A stretch of DNA of 64,000 bases from Stichopus chloronotus (Eukaryota > Echinodermata > Holothuroidea > Aspidochirotida > Stichopodidae): positions 16,819,415-16,883,414 of the forward strand of contig CM037840.1 of NCBI GenBank assembly GCA_021234535.1, in the 5' to 3' direction. A program made the translations under genes and the position numbers. Shown here piece by piece: positions 21,282 through 34,000 of the stretch; positions within the stretch are counted from its first letter, which is position 1; every line of letters starts with the position of its first letter. The notes beneath the pieces were generated by a model. The model did no database searches and was not told the DNA's origin. It worked only from the letters and a program-made list of their open reading frames with translations.

Positions 21282-24200
21282 GTAATAAAATTAAAAGAAC
21301 AAGCAAAGTGTTTGTTTCATAGCAGTAACTCCACTGTTCCCTCATACCTAGGGCCTAGGCGAACGTTAGCGTAGGCCTAAGCCTAACGTTGGGCTATATG
21401 ATGTGCATGCTTACAACTCAAGGACCCTGTTGCTCCCGGAGCGGACTCTGTTTGCCCAGTCGATCCCCCTTTAGGCCCCTAACTAAGGTGAGGGATTTAC
21501 CTGTTGATTGTCTCCAGTGCCCTAATCGCAGAACACGCTTAATGCATGACATCCATTTTTGCCTCCCACATACAAGGTAAAAGTGAAACTGCTATAAATT
21601 TAGTTTTTTGCCTCAAACCATTCAGGATTAGAATAGTCTTTCCTCCAATGTAATGAAGGTTGCCTCTATCCATAAGGACCCTGTTACTTTTAATGTTTTA
21701 TTGCTGTGCATATTTAGCCCTTTTACCCTCTCGACACATACATGGTGAGCGAATGTCCTTTTGGATGTGTCACCTTTTTCGAGAAGGAGAAGAAAAACAT
21801 TTGACTGAACAAGGAATATGCTGTAGGCCTAGTACAACCTGCTTCGTATGTAAGGACCCCATGTGGCCTAGGTCCACAGTTCACTTACAGTATGACAGGT
21901 CTGCTCATAGCCTAACTTAATGCTACGCAGCTACCATTTGTACTGCTAGGCCTAGTCAGGCTTCTGCTTGATACTGTGCCAACAAATTATCCTAGAATAG
22001 CCTAGGCCACTGAGTAATATCATGTAGAGTATATCCGTCCCAAGGTGTCAAATTTTGAAAACATCGTTACACAATAGCTGAATGCAGGATGCATGGACTT
22101 ATTTTAGACTTAGTAGGCCTATGTGGATACATTTTGATGCAAGAGAAAAGTCTCTATCCATTTTTGTAGAGGTCAAGTGTCATCTTGGATCACCAGGGGT
22201 CAAACTCTGAAAACATTGTTTACACAATATCTGAATGCAGGAAGCTTGGAAATACTTCAAACTGAAATGGCATTCAGCAATTAACTATGATTGTGACTGC
22301 ACAATGAGAAGATTTACAGACAGGCATGGGTGGAGCTAGGTACTGTAGGACTGACATAGTTGCGAGAATGGAACTGTCTGGAATGAGAGGATTTCCCCTT
22401 TAAAGGGGGGGGGCCAGATGTCACAGACTGAAAATATTTTAATCACAATCAGGGTTTCCATCAGAAGTGGGTATGGGGGGGGGGAGTTGATGCCCCATCT
22501 TCAGAAGAAGGTGGGTAAAATCATCCTTTTATTTTCATAAAAATTCCTCAATATCTTTTTCTTACTTAAAAGGAGGGCATTTCCACAGCAACATTTGAAC
22601 TTTAATTGGCCTTTAAAGGGGCTCATTGAGTTGATATCAGTAAAGATTGCGGTGATTTTTAAGTATACAAACACACGACAATACTCACAATTAGCATAAT
22701 TAATCAAGTTTCACATCCAATAGTTGTATGAAAACTGTCAATTTTTTCGAATTTTTGACCGTTACTTCCTCTGATTGTGTGCATGTGAGTGTACTAATGT
22801 GAAAATGTCTGGCCACAAAGTTTCAAAAACTAAATTTAATCGTTGGTTACTCACTCATTAATGTTCCAACGTATGTAAAACTTTGGGATCCTTTTAGTTT
22901 GACTGTTTGTCATTAGTATGTGAAGGAAACTTGAGCGGTTTGGAAAAATTGAGTGAATTTCACAAAACAACTCAATGAGCCTCTTTAAAACCCTTCAAAT
23001 TGGGGTTTAGCAGTAATAACTCCCTTCTCTTTTGAGTGTCTGGCAGCATCTCTGACAATATCTTGAGATACCGTATGAATGGAGGACACTTTTCCTAATT
23101 TGATCAAAATGGTTGTCGTGATAAAAGGTAAAGAACATTTGACATAACTAGAGGTCAAACCCTTAAGCTGTTTGATTACAATGAAGCTGAACATCACTGA
23201 TAAGAAGGCACCCCTCCTGGCTAGGAATCACTTGTCTCATTAGCTTTCTGGTGAAATTATCTGGTGGATACACAGCAAAAGTAAGAAAAATAAAAAAAAA
23301 TAAAAAAATGAGATCTAATTGGTGGGTCATGTTTTGCTGACCGGAACCCTTGACAAATTGCTCCACACCCATTTTTTTCCCATACTTCTTCAAGTTTCTG
23401 TCAACAAATCACATTGAATGAACAACTTGGAAGTACCGAAAGCCATACACATTGCCTAAGGGTAAACCCGGTGGGATCTACTTTTATATACATATTTGGG
23501 GCAATTTTACATCACCAGAAGTACTGCATCAAGCAAATATACCATACTGCCCTCCCTCCTCCACTGCACACATGGGTACATCTTCCTTGAATGGTCTATT
23601 AATTGCTCATGTTGGTCCTATCAAACACTCATTTCAAATAGCAGTACCTATCTCTCTAGCAGGAACTCATTTTTTCTCTGGTTTATTTTTTGTGTTTTCT
23701 TACAGTTCCTTCAAGCATATACTGTAATACACCAATATTTTCATTTGTTTCAGGAGCATCTTCCAAACCACACAGGATGAAGTACGACACCTATTTGCGA
23801 GAGGACACACAGGAAGTGCAAGTGGCAACAGGAGACCGATGCGTGGGGGCCAGAGGCAACTGGCCACAGACAGAAGGGAAACAAGAGTGGCAAGATACAC
23901 CCCATATCCATCACCAACTGGCAGAGCCATTGATGTAGTCCTTCTTCCATCTGCAGATGCGTAAGTGGTTTGCCATTATAACTTTTTAGTTACATGATAC
24001 TTCAAAGCTTGAAGTATTCATCAATAAATTGATCCATTTTTTCTGAGTAGAGTAAAATGCATAATACACAGTGTGAATTAACCATTGTGTATGGAGGGTC
24101 GGTATTATCTTGATTGTATGAAAATTGTTGAATTATATGGATCGTGAATAGAATAGTACAATAATGTGAGTTCAACTTGTAGGGCAGACTTCAGTCTTGT

Positions 24201-25004
24201 TAGAATTGCAGTATACACATCATAGTTTGGTGCAGCTTGCACATCTTGTGCAATTTAATAAATACGAAGGAAAGCATAATGGCAACAAATGATTGAGTAT
24301 GCTTTTTGGTGGAAACATTCATTCATTAGGAGTTTGTGATAAAGAAAAGTTAACAAGCAAAAATCTAGATCGATTGAAAACCAGCAATATGTAGTAGATA
24401 ACGGTCAAGAGCCTTCTTGCTTTCTTTTTTGGAGCAGTCTTTCTCTAAACCTCGGGTCTTGAAATCAAATTGCCAAATGAAATTCCAGGTATTCTTTGTA
24501 ATGTGCCCATTCATGAACCAATGAAAGCCTGTTTATGATTATTCATGAATAAACAACTAGTGTTTAGGCATGTATGCTAGACTGGTGAAATGCATGCACG
24601 TTAGTGCCAGGCATGCCTGATTAGCCATGTGCACAATAAACAGCTAGGGCTGTACTCACTTTAGCAAATGCTTAAGTAGAAACATTACCTTCATCAACAA
24701 CTGTTGCTAGCATAACTATAATTAGAATAAAAAAGGAAAACCTCACCTGGAGTCCTCGGCAGAAGCTTAGAACGCAGGAATAGCAGGCAACATACAGCCT
24801 GTCGGTGAAAGTTGTTGACGTACTCAGTGTACTGTGAGCCTAAAGGTACTCGGTACACCGTTCATAGCCTAACGCACCAGTCGGTTGGTGCGCGCAAACA
24901 TGGTGAGTGTGTGAGTATGTAGTAAAACTCAGCGCAGCAATTACAAGCAGCTGATCGATGAATATTCATTAGCATCTAGGACTACATACAAATAAAAAAA
25001 AGCT

Positions 25005-25041
<37 letters not shown>

Positions 25042-28000
25042 TTTAGATACTGTATGATAGTGGGGTGCAAAGTGTGACATTGAGGGGTATGTGTAGCAGA
25101 AGCGAATTTTGGGGCTTTTTACACGCTATCTGTTTTAATTTTGTTAGTGAAGGACTTCCATTGTAGCAAAGATCAGCATTCCTGCCCCCTTTTTTTTTAT
25201 TTAGTCACTAAGCAGGTATTTAAAAATTGTGCATGTAAATTTAAAGTACTAATAAAAGACATAATTATGAGAACATATCAGTAATGTACGTAAGATAGAG
25301 GAATTGTGCACTGTCCTTTAAACACTTTTCAATGTCACATTGTGTTGTCCAAAACAATTAACATACATTTTCGAAGAAAGATCTTAATAACTTTGCGTAA
25401 TCAAGTTGTATGGCAAACTAATTATCCCTGTTGTGTGATACATTACTACACATACAAAATAAATATAAACATTGATATGAATGATTGTCCCTTAAAAAGA
25501 AACAAAAAAAAAACAGCAGATAAAGATCATCTCCTAATTATGCTATAAAATGAAGTTGTAGTAGTAGAATTGAGACACCAGGAAAGCTCAGGTTTAATGT
25601 GGTTTTTGAAATGCAGGTAAAATATAATAATGACAAGTTCCGAAGGCATAATACTTTGCATCTTTTAGTAAATGTGCATGTTGCACTCTAATTTCTAAAA
25701 TGCGAGTAAGTTGTAAGTGTATATCATACAAATTATACAGAATACTGTACATGTTTGCACTGTATCATTTTTTATTCCTTGCCAAAGGCCGAAGGAATCT
25801 ATGCGATGGTGATGTGTGTGTTTGTATTTATGCGTGCGTGTGTGTGTGTATGTGACCCTTTGCTTGTAAACACCATGCACCATATTGAGTAGATGATCCC
25901 TGTTGTTTTTAGTGGAGGTCAAAGGTCATCTAAGGTCACCAGGGGTCAAAATGTGAAAACCTTGTAAACACTATCTCAAGAACAAAAACTTGAATGAAGT
26001 TCATACTTGATATGTGGGTGACCCATAGTGAGTAGATGATCCCTATTGTTTTGGTGGAGGTCAGAGGTCATTTGGGCTCACCAGGGGACAAAATGTGAAA
26101 ACCTTGTAAATACTATCTCAAGAACAAAAACTTGAATGAAGTTCATACTTGATATGTGGGTGACCCATAGTGAGTAGATGATCCCTATTGTTTTGGTGGA
26201 GGTCAGAGGTCATTTGGGCTCACCAGGGGACAAAATGTGAAAACCTTGTATACGCTATCTCAAGAAGGAAAACTTAAATGAATCTCATACTTGGTATGTG
26301 AGAGACCCATACAAAGTAGATGATCCCTATTGTTGTTGGTGGAGGTCAATGGTCATTTGGAGTCACCAGAGGTCAAACTGTGAAAATCTTGTAAACACTC
26401 TACAGTATCTCAAGAAGGAAAACTTGAATGAAGCTCATACTTGGTATGTGTGTGACCCGTAGTGAGGAAATGATCCCTATATACTTTGGTGGAGATCAAA
26501 GGTCATTTGGGGTCAGCAAAGGTCAAACTGTGAAACCTTTGAAAACGCCTTGTAAACACAGTACCTCAAGAAGCATAACAGCTCAGTCACAAACCATTTA
26601 CTATTCAGGCAAGGAATACTAAGCCAACTGGCTTTCTGGTTACTACCATGGTCCAAGGTGTGAGTTTAGTACAACTATTTGGTTATTAATATAGAAAAGA
26701 TGCAGTAAGCACTTTCTGCAATCATTGTACACAAAATATTGAGTGGTTGAAATTTAGAAGCTGTTATTGAAAATGAAACCGATGTTTCAAAGATATGAAC
26801 CACAATTAAAGACTATTTGATACTGTATGTACAAGAAATACTGAGCATAGAGCATCCATAGCATTTTGTGGCAAAAAGAAAAATGCTCAGTGGAATACAG
26901 AATATAACTGCTGTTCATGGTGTAATGAACAGTTGTGAAGCCATGATTTGATCAGGGTGTGGTCATACAAATAGATTGAGGCCAGAAGAACTTTCAGACA
27001 AAATGGTGTATTCATGTCCATGGATGACTGAGCAAGTGTTAAACACGAAAGGAATGCATTGCACAATACTTAAACAGTTACTACCTTAAGTAAAACCAGT
27101 TTACTCACAGATTTCTCGATACATGTAATTATGTTTTAGATCAACGACTATCAGAGGACTCCGAAGAGCAAGACTACATGAAGAAGGTTTTATCCTCGAT
27201 AAGTTCTTCTTCAGAAGGAACTGGGGACACGAGGAGGTGACAAGGCGCCTCCGGGAGTCGTTTGACAAGAAGCTGGACAATGGTTCTCCCATAAGGTATG
27301 ATCATTTGTGATGCCACAAAAAACCACAAGGATCATTTCAGCAATAAGAGTCAATGCAATTGGTTCAAAATACAACTAAGCAAGATGCAATGGCTCCTGC
27401 TATTTGCCTGTGCTCTCTATGAAATGCTGAAGTCGTTCTCATGAACACTAGTTAAGAAAGCTGTTAGACGATCCTCCCTCATGTACCATGCCTGTATAAT
27501 GAAACTTTGTAACATGGTAAAGTTTGGAAAAGCATGGAGGTTATTATACTTCATGAAGCTATTATGTGTCAGTGAACAGACACTGAAAAAGCATTCTCTT
27601 TGCTTGTAAAGCTTTCAGATCTTTAAAGCCAGAAGGTCAGTTTCTTGTTGTGCCAAGGCTAGCTCCAGGAGAGAAGATGACTGGCTCCAGGATATGTGAC
27701 ATATTCGACCAGAAAACTATGTACTTGCGTCCAGAGAAGGACATATCTGAAGATAATATGGTATGTTGTGTCAATACAAAAGCATGTTCCTGTAAGTGCA
27801 TTGTGATTTTGTGATCGGAGTAGTCCAGTGCCATGTATTTTGCTTAGATTCATTTAGTGCACTCACAGTTGTGTGCAGTGTTGAACGTGAAGGAAACATG
27901 AAGTGAACGTGAAGGGCGATGAGACTTGTCATTGCTGCTATCGCTAATTCTGTCGTAATTTGTGAAGCTTGATATTTTTCTGCTGTGTGATAAGTCCATT

Positions 28001-31000
28001 TTTTTTTTCCTGTGACCAACCACTGTTAATTGTAGGAGTTACCACTTACCCATTTGGGTAACTTGGAATGAGAGTGAGGCTTGCCTGCCGAATTATATCA
28101 TTGCCCCGGGCAATCAGGTATTCATTTATGTAGAGCCCTGAGAGGTCAAACAGTATAATTTTCCATGGATTCTTTGTTAGGTAATATGAAGACCATATGA
28201 TATTTTTTTTTCGTGTGCATGAAGATAACATTCAATAAATCTCTAAATTAATGGGATATGTTGGCATTATCTGCAGTTTTACTTGGATCCGTACTAATCA
28301 TGAAAATCTTGTTGCATCTATGCACTCGGCCTTCATATGAATTTGTTCATGCATTTTTTTTTTTTTTAACAGGATGATGAAAATGATGATGATTGTGTAT
28401 TGATGCCGGAGGGTAATAAGTGGACCGTCCACTTCTGGTTCACACCCATCAAGGACATCCACAGAGTCAATTGGTGCCTCCTCATCAAGGATTCCACCAG
28501 AATCCTCACATCCCAGTACATCAAACTCGGTAACTTGCCATATGTGCACATTTTCAAATTCTGCCGGAGTTAACACTTGTGAAATGTGTGAAGGTTAGTT
28601 TTTATGTTTTATCTTGTCAAAGCTGGGTAACGTTCAGCATATGACAATTAGTAAAAGTGCATGTGTACCATAGTCAAAACCTTGTTAAACATAACTCAAG
28701 CAGAGAAATCATTGATTGCAATACAAAGCATTTGGTTTTCACATACATATCTTATAAAAGTGCAGATGAAAGTGTCAAGATGTCGTAATCTTTTATCATT
28801 GTCCAGTATCTCCAACAGAAAACTCTGGTGAATTTCATGCTTGATTTGTAAATGGAGATGTCGTGTAGATGATCTCAGTGGTTCAGTTGAGATCAAAGGT
28901 CACTTGGGTGGTTACCTGTTAAAAGGTAAAGGTGTAGATGGTACAGGGAAACTGAAACTCATATGCAACCTCATACATAGCTTTCGGATAAGTTCTAAAT
29001 AGCAGTCAACTTCTAACAATTGCTGTGATGGGAATGTGCAAGAGTTTAAAATGTGTGACGTGTGCATGCATCATAATAATGGTACACTCTGCAAAGTATG
29101 CAAAGTTTGAAAGGCATATTGTACAACTAGTCTTATGTGCAGCATTTTAAACTATTCAGCTCATCGAAGGGCATATTGAGCTGCTATTATACGAAAATTC
29201 CTGACGTTTTTGTTTTCCGTCCATGATTTTTTGGGGCAGAAAGCAACATTTTTGGGGGTGGAAAACACTGACCCAAGGGTTCTACTGCACATGTATGGGC
29301 CAGGTTCTCAGTGTAACACATTAAGCAACAGCAAAATTAACAAAATGTTGTGGAGCAAATACATCACAGAAGAAAGGTTTTCATCTTATTCTTTCATATT
29401 AATTGCAGATTGGTAGTTAAGTGTCTTTTTCCATATATCCATACAATGTTTTGATCAGTCTTCACCACAACGAGTATCGGAGACGCATTTAACTACCCAT
29501 CTGTAGTTACTAGAGTTATGAAGTTCTAGTAGTACAAAAGCGTGGACAGAGAGCAGTAGCTTTCTTGTCTGATTGAATAATGCAATTTGGGCTGAAATTT
29601 CAACTGTTTAAGAGTTGGAAACTTTGTATGATCATTGCTCATCTTGAAATTTATTAGTTTAGAATATCACTGGTCAGTGTAGCTTGTTTTATTCATGTTT
29701 TTCTCTTTTCATCAGTGCTAACTTATTCATGGGGAAAATTGTGATCGAAACTCTGATGGGTCCACATTTTCACATTTTAGGTAAAATGTTTCATGCAATT
29801 TATGTGCAGGGATTTTGTGGGTAATTGTGAGATAGTTTAACTCATGCACCTGGTCCTGTTTTTAGATCCAGACGAACATTCATTTTTTGCTTTTAAGGAA
29901 GTCAAAACCTTTGCAGTCATGCGGCGTGTATGTATTTATGTGTGTATGTTTGTGTGTGTTCGTGACGCCAAACTTGTAATCACTGTATCTCATGAACGAT
30001 AAAAGTGACAGTTTTCATACTTTGCATGTAGGTTGGCCATATTGATTAGAAGAACTCTATTGATTTTGGTGGAGGTCAAAAGTCATTTGAGGTCACCATA
30101 GCTGAAACCTTGTTAATCTTGTAATCACCGTATCTCATGAAGGACAGAGGTTACACTTGTCACACTTTGTATGTAGGTAAATCATATTTAGTAGAAGAAA
30201 CGTATTAATTTGGGGGGAGTCAAAGGTCATATGGGGTCACCCGAGATCAAATCATGAAATTTTAACCACCATATCTCAAGAACAGTAACAGTGACAGCTA
30301 CAGTATCTTAGTTTGCATGTAGGTAGCCCTTAATTGGTAGCTGATTGGTGCTGATTTTGGTGGAGATCAAGGGTTATTTGAGGTGACAGGAGGTCAAAAT
30401 CTGAAATCATTTATCACTTCATATCTCACACTGGGAATGATGGATATGTCTTATTAAAATGTTCAGTGTAGTGTTTACCTTTACCTAGAGCTTGTCACAG
30501 GCACTGTGAAAGAATGTTCTTACCATGGGAATGAACATGGCAAGCTTCATAATGGTTGTGACCAATGAGATCATACTGCAGCCCACAAGTATTGGACTAC
30601 CACAAAGCATAGCATAGTAGCCAGTCAACTTAATCTAAACACTCCCACCGAAGTGACCTCTCATCCATTGACCATTTTAAAGGGGGGATTACAGTGGAAT
30701 TGCAAACTATCAACAAAAGACTCCCAAAAATTGTGGGTATTAGAAAATTATTGAAAAGATCCTGATGCCAGATATTCATCAGAACTGTAATGCATGTTGG
30801 CATACTGGTTGTTTTTTTTTGTTAAAACTCAATATGCCTCTTTAAGCTCTGGAATTCCATTAATAAAAGCAATACAGCTGCTTTGGAATTTTTCCTCACT
30901 TTATTACACATTAAAAAAAGATATTGGCTGGTTTTGAAATCTGGAGATTGCAATCTGCTGTGTCATATTCATGTGTGTGCAGTGATCATTTCTTGACAGT

Positions 31001-34000
31001 AGACAGTGAGTTTCGTACGTACAGCAAATGCTGATCGCATCGAACTTTTCAAATCAAGATTTTCCATTAAAACTTGAAATATTGCAACTATGTTTTGTAT
31101 GTGAAGCAATAATACTGAATACTTCACCTGTGCTGGAAATTTTATCAGTTAAAATCGACTTCTTTTCAAGTTGTTTCTTGAAGCATCATTTCGAGCCATG
31201 TAGGCCTAGTGTGCAGCTTCCGTAACCTCTAAGTCCCCATTCGCGTGGCATGCAATCGATTGCCTCAAGAAAATGTTTGCCAAAAGTCAAGTCAATTTAC
31301 CTTAGCATTGCTGAATGCCAAGGCTATATTTTCGTGCTGATGTTGCCCTATGGTAAATGTATGGTAAAACCATGGCACATGTAGCATGGTAAATTTACCA
31401 CGTTTTTACCATAATTTTACCATGGTAATTGTGTGGTATATACCAGTGGTACACGTACCTTGGCAAATTTACCACAACATATTTATTTGCGGTACACGTT
31501 TGGTGACACATTTCTACGTGATTTTTTTTTTTATGGTAAATGTGTGGTTAGGTCTGCTGTTTGGACAATATTGAATTTCCGTGTTACTTATCAAAGAAAT
31601 TGCAGAAGATTTTATTCTTAATACATAATGGTCTAACGGATGCTTCTTTCTTGAAATTCCTAGGTTTCTTGACTCTGTGTAATTTTTTTTTTTTTTTATA
31701 TTTTCCATTTGTAGCTTAAACTTTGAGGTCTTCATGCAGCAAATATCTGAGGGACAAATGTGGTGAGGGAATTGAAGAGGGGAATATGGTGAGAGGGATA
31801 AGGGGATGGGGAACATGGTACAAGCAACTTTGTTTCTAATACTCATAAAATAGTGATGGGAAACAATTGTTTTCTGATATTCTAATATATTGGATTTTTT
31901 AGATTACTTTGAAATGTGCTTGTTTTTTTGTTGTGATAATTTCTAGGTTTTTTTTTTATCTTTTCTTCTTAATTTTTTATTTAGGAAAAAATGTTAATTT
32001 GTATTTGAAATATTTATTTCAGCTGACTTAGGACCACATAACACAGTGCTTGCAGTTGAGAACGCAGAAGGTAGCCATCACCGTCGGAATGGTAAACAGC
32101 CAAAGGAGTTCATTAAGCGGTTTACATCATTGATAGGATTTGCAAGTAAACCAACATCAAGTATTAGAGTGAACAGGGATTCTTTGTTTGCTGACAATGT
32201 GGCCTTCAAAAATAATAACTTTGATGCAAAGAGTGGACCAATGAGGGTTCATTTTGAGGGAGAAGGAGTAGATGCTGGTGGGCTCCTCAGGGAGAACTTT
32301 AGAATGTTTTTTAAAGATGTCAGGTCATCCACCCACAACCTGTTCCTGGAGACATGCCTGATGTGCCTGTTGAACTTCCCTTACATGAGGCAGTGGTTGC
32401 TTTGATTCTAAAACATCCCCTTGAAGACGCCTACGAAAAGGTAGACAAAGAAGATGTCATGGATGTTGGCCTGGAAGCCTTCATTACAAAGGTATGATTT
32501 CTGACACTCCTATCTGTCAAGTCACTAATTAAGGGTGTTTTACAGTTCGAATGCATAAGACCCATATTTTGAGACTGGCTTCTGTCATCTGGATGAATGT
32601 CAGTGTTCATGTGGAAGTCTACGGTCATCTTCAAGACGTTAGTTCACCTGTCCTTGAAAGTGGAAAAAGTCATGGAAATTGGAGTACAGCACACAAATTG
32701 AAACTGAAGTAATGCCCATGTTATATCATTTCTTATTGTGATTTGTCAAATGCAATCTTAATATACTGGTGAAAACCCCTTTTATGTTCATTAACGATCA
32801 ATGAAAACCATCACACATCTACTTACTAAGTACAACAATCATCCAAGCTTCCTTCCTCTAGATGTCAAGTAAATGAGGCTCCCTGAGTTTGACCCATGGT
32901 GACCCCACTTCCTCAGACAACAATGCCAACCCTCCCGATTTTGCCAGGAGCCTCCTGATTGTAGGAATGGACTCCCGCCTAGTTGTAATATGCCTAAACG
33001 ACACATAGCATTCACTGCAAAACCAATGCGACTTCCCTTAGTTGTGTTTGCAATCAAAAGAATCCCACAGTAAAACTTTTCTGAGGCGTTCGTCTCAGCT
33101 CCGGGCCCTTGAATTGAATTACAATATGTTGGTCATTTAGTACTGCACAGACACATAGAGTACGCAGATGCTAGATGAACGACATGTACTTCACAGCTTG
33201 AGAACAGCAATATGCTTAGGCCTTAGACCCACCGACATAAAGGCTGACATGGCACTTGAATAATGCAAAGTAATTCTTTGAAAACTTGTGCCCCCATGTA
33301 CCGTAAAAAGCATTCGGAAATGTGGAGTAGCCATTGTATGTTTAACGTAAAATTGTGCTGAATTTCCTTAGCTTGTATTCAGACTAGCTTTCAACCCCAT
33401 TTTTACACAAGGGCTACTATTTGCATAATTCTCTTACCCTACACCTTAAACATCTTTGTCAGTTATCGGTGTGAGCCTAGTGTTATCATAGCGTATACAG
33501 TGCAGTACGGAGTTTTTAAGTTAGGCTGTTCCGAAATCTCCCTAGTCTCAAGTCACCCATGTTTACTTGCAAGCGGGGTAGGTTAATTGCTGATGCTGCA
33601 AGTGGCAATGCATTGGGTACATGTTATAGGCATATGCACTGCTTTGGTGTGATCGTGGCAGGCCTCTGGACCTCACACAACTAGTGGCTTGCACTTTGCG
33701 CTCACAGTGCACGCAAAGTGTTCACATTTTCCCTGTTCCCTGATGTGTTTTTCAAATCCTCCCTGACGGTCACCTTAAAATGTTGGCAGGTCTGCAATGC
33801 ATCCACATACCAAGTATGATATTCTTTAGAGTTTCCTACCTCAAGATGTCATGTTAACAAGGTTTTTAGTGTTTGACCCTGATGACCTCACATGACCTGT
33901 GGAACCCCACGATAAGACAGGGTCCCTCTGATAAAAATGCATGTACATTGCAGTTATCAAATTCATCCCAATTTCTTATCACAAGATACCATGTTAAAAA

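Larger units (their letters stand above)
23961..27139. other. Intron of the HECT gene with (TA)n and the 142-bp repeat array
   Basis: Contains a (TA)n run at ~25,006-25,038 and the AGGTCA minisatellite at 25,775-26,640. No exon was seen. Confidence 0.5.
28594..32022. other. Intron of the HECT gene with repeat-family copies
   Basis: Holds AGGTCA-family fragments at ~28,690-28,920 and ~29,930-30,430 (GT-rich head, then units) and a TGGTAAA/TTTACCA cluster at 31,340-31,545. No exon was seen. Confidence 0.45.

Noticed and set aside
23754..23938. Longest ATG frame through the first well-supported HECT-gene exon
   Set aside because: It ends in a stop and does not join the next exon in phase; the frame that does is protein-like and family-consistent.
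28298..28576. 92-codon minus-strand open frame with acidic, protein-like sequence
   Set aside because: It is antisense to the RanBP2 zinc-finger exon, whose C-x2-C-x10-C-x2-C pattern and splice sites are far stronger evidence.
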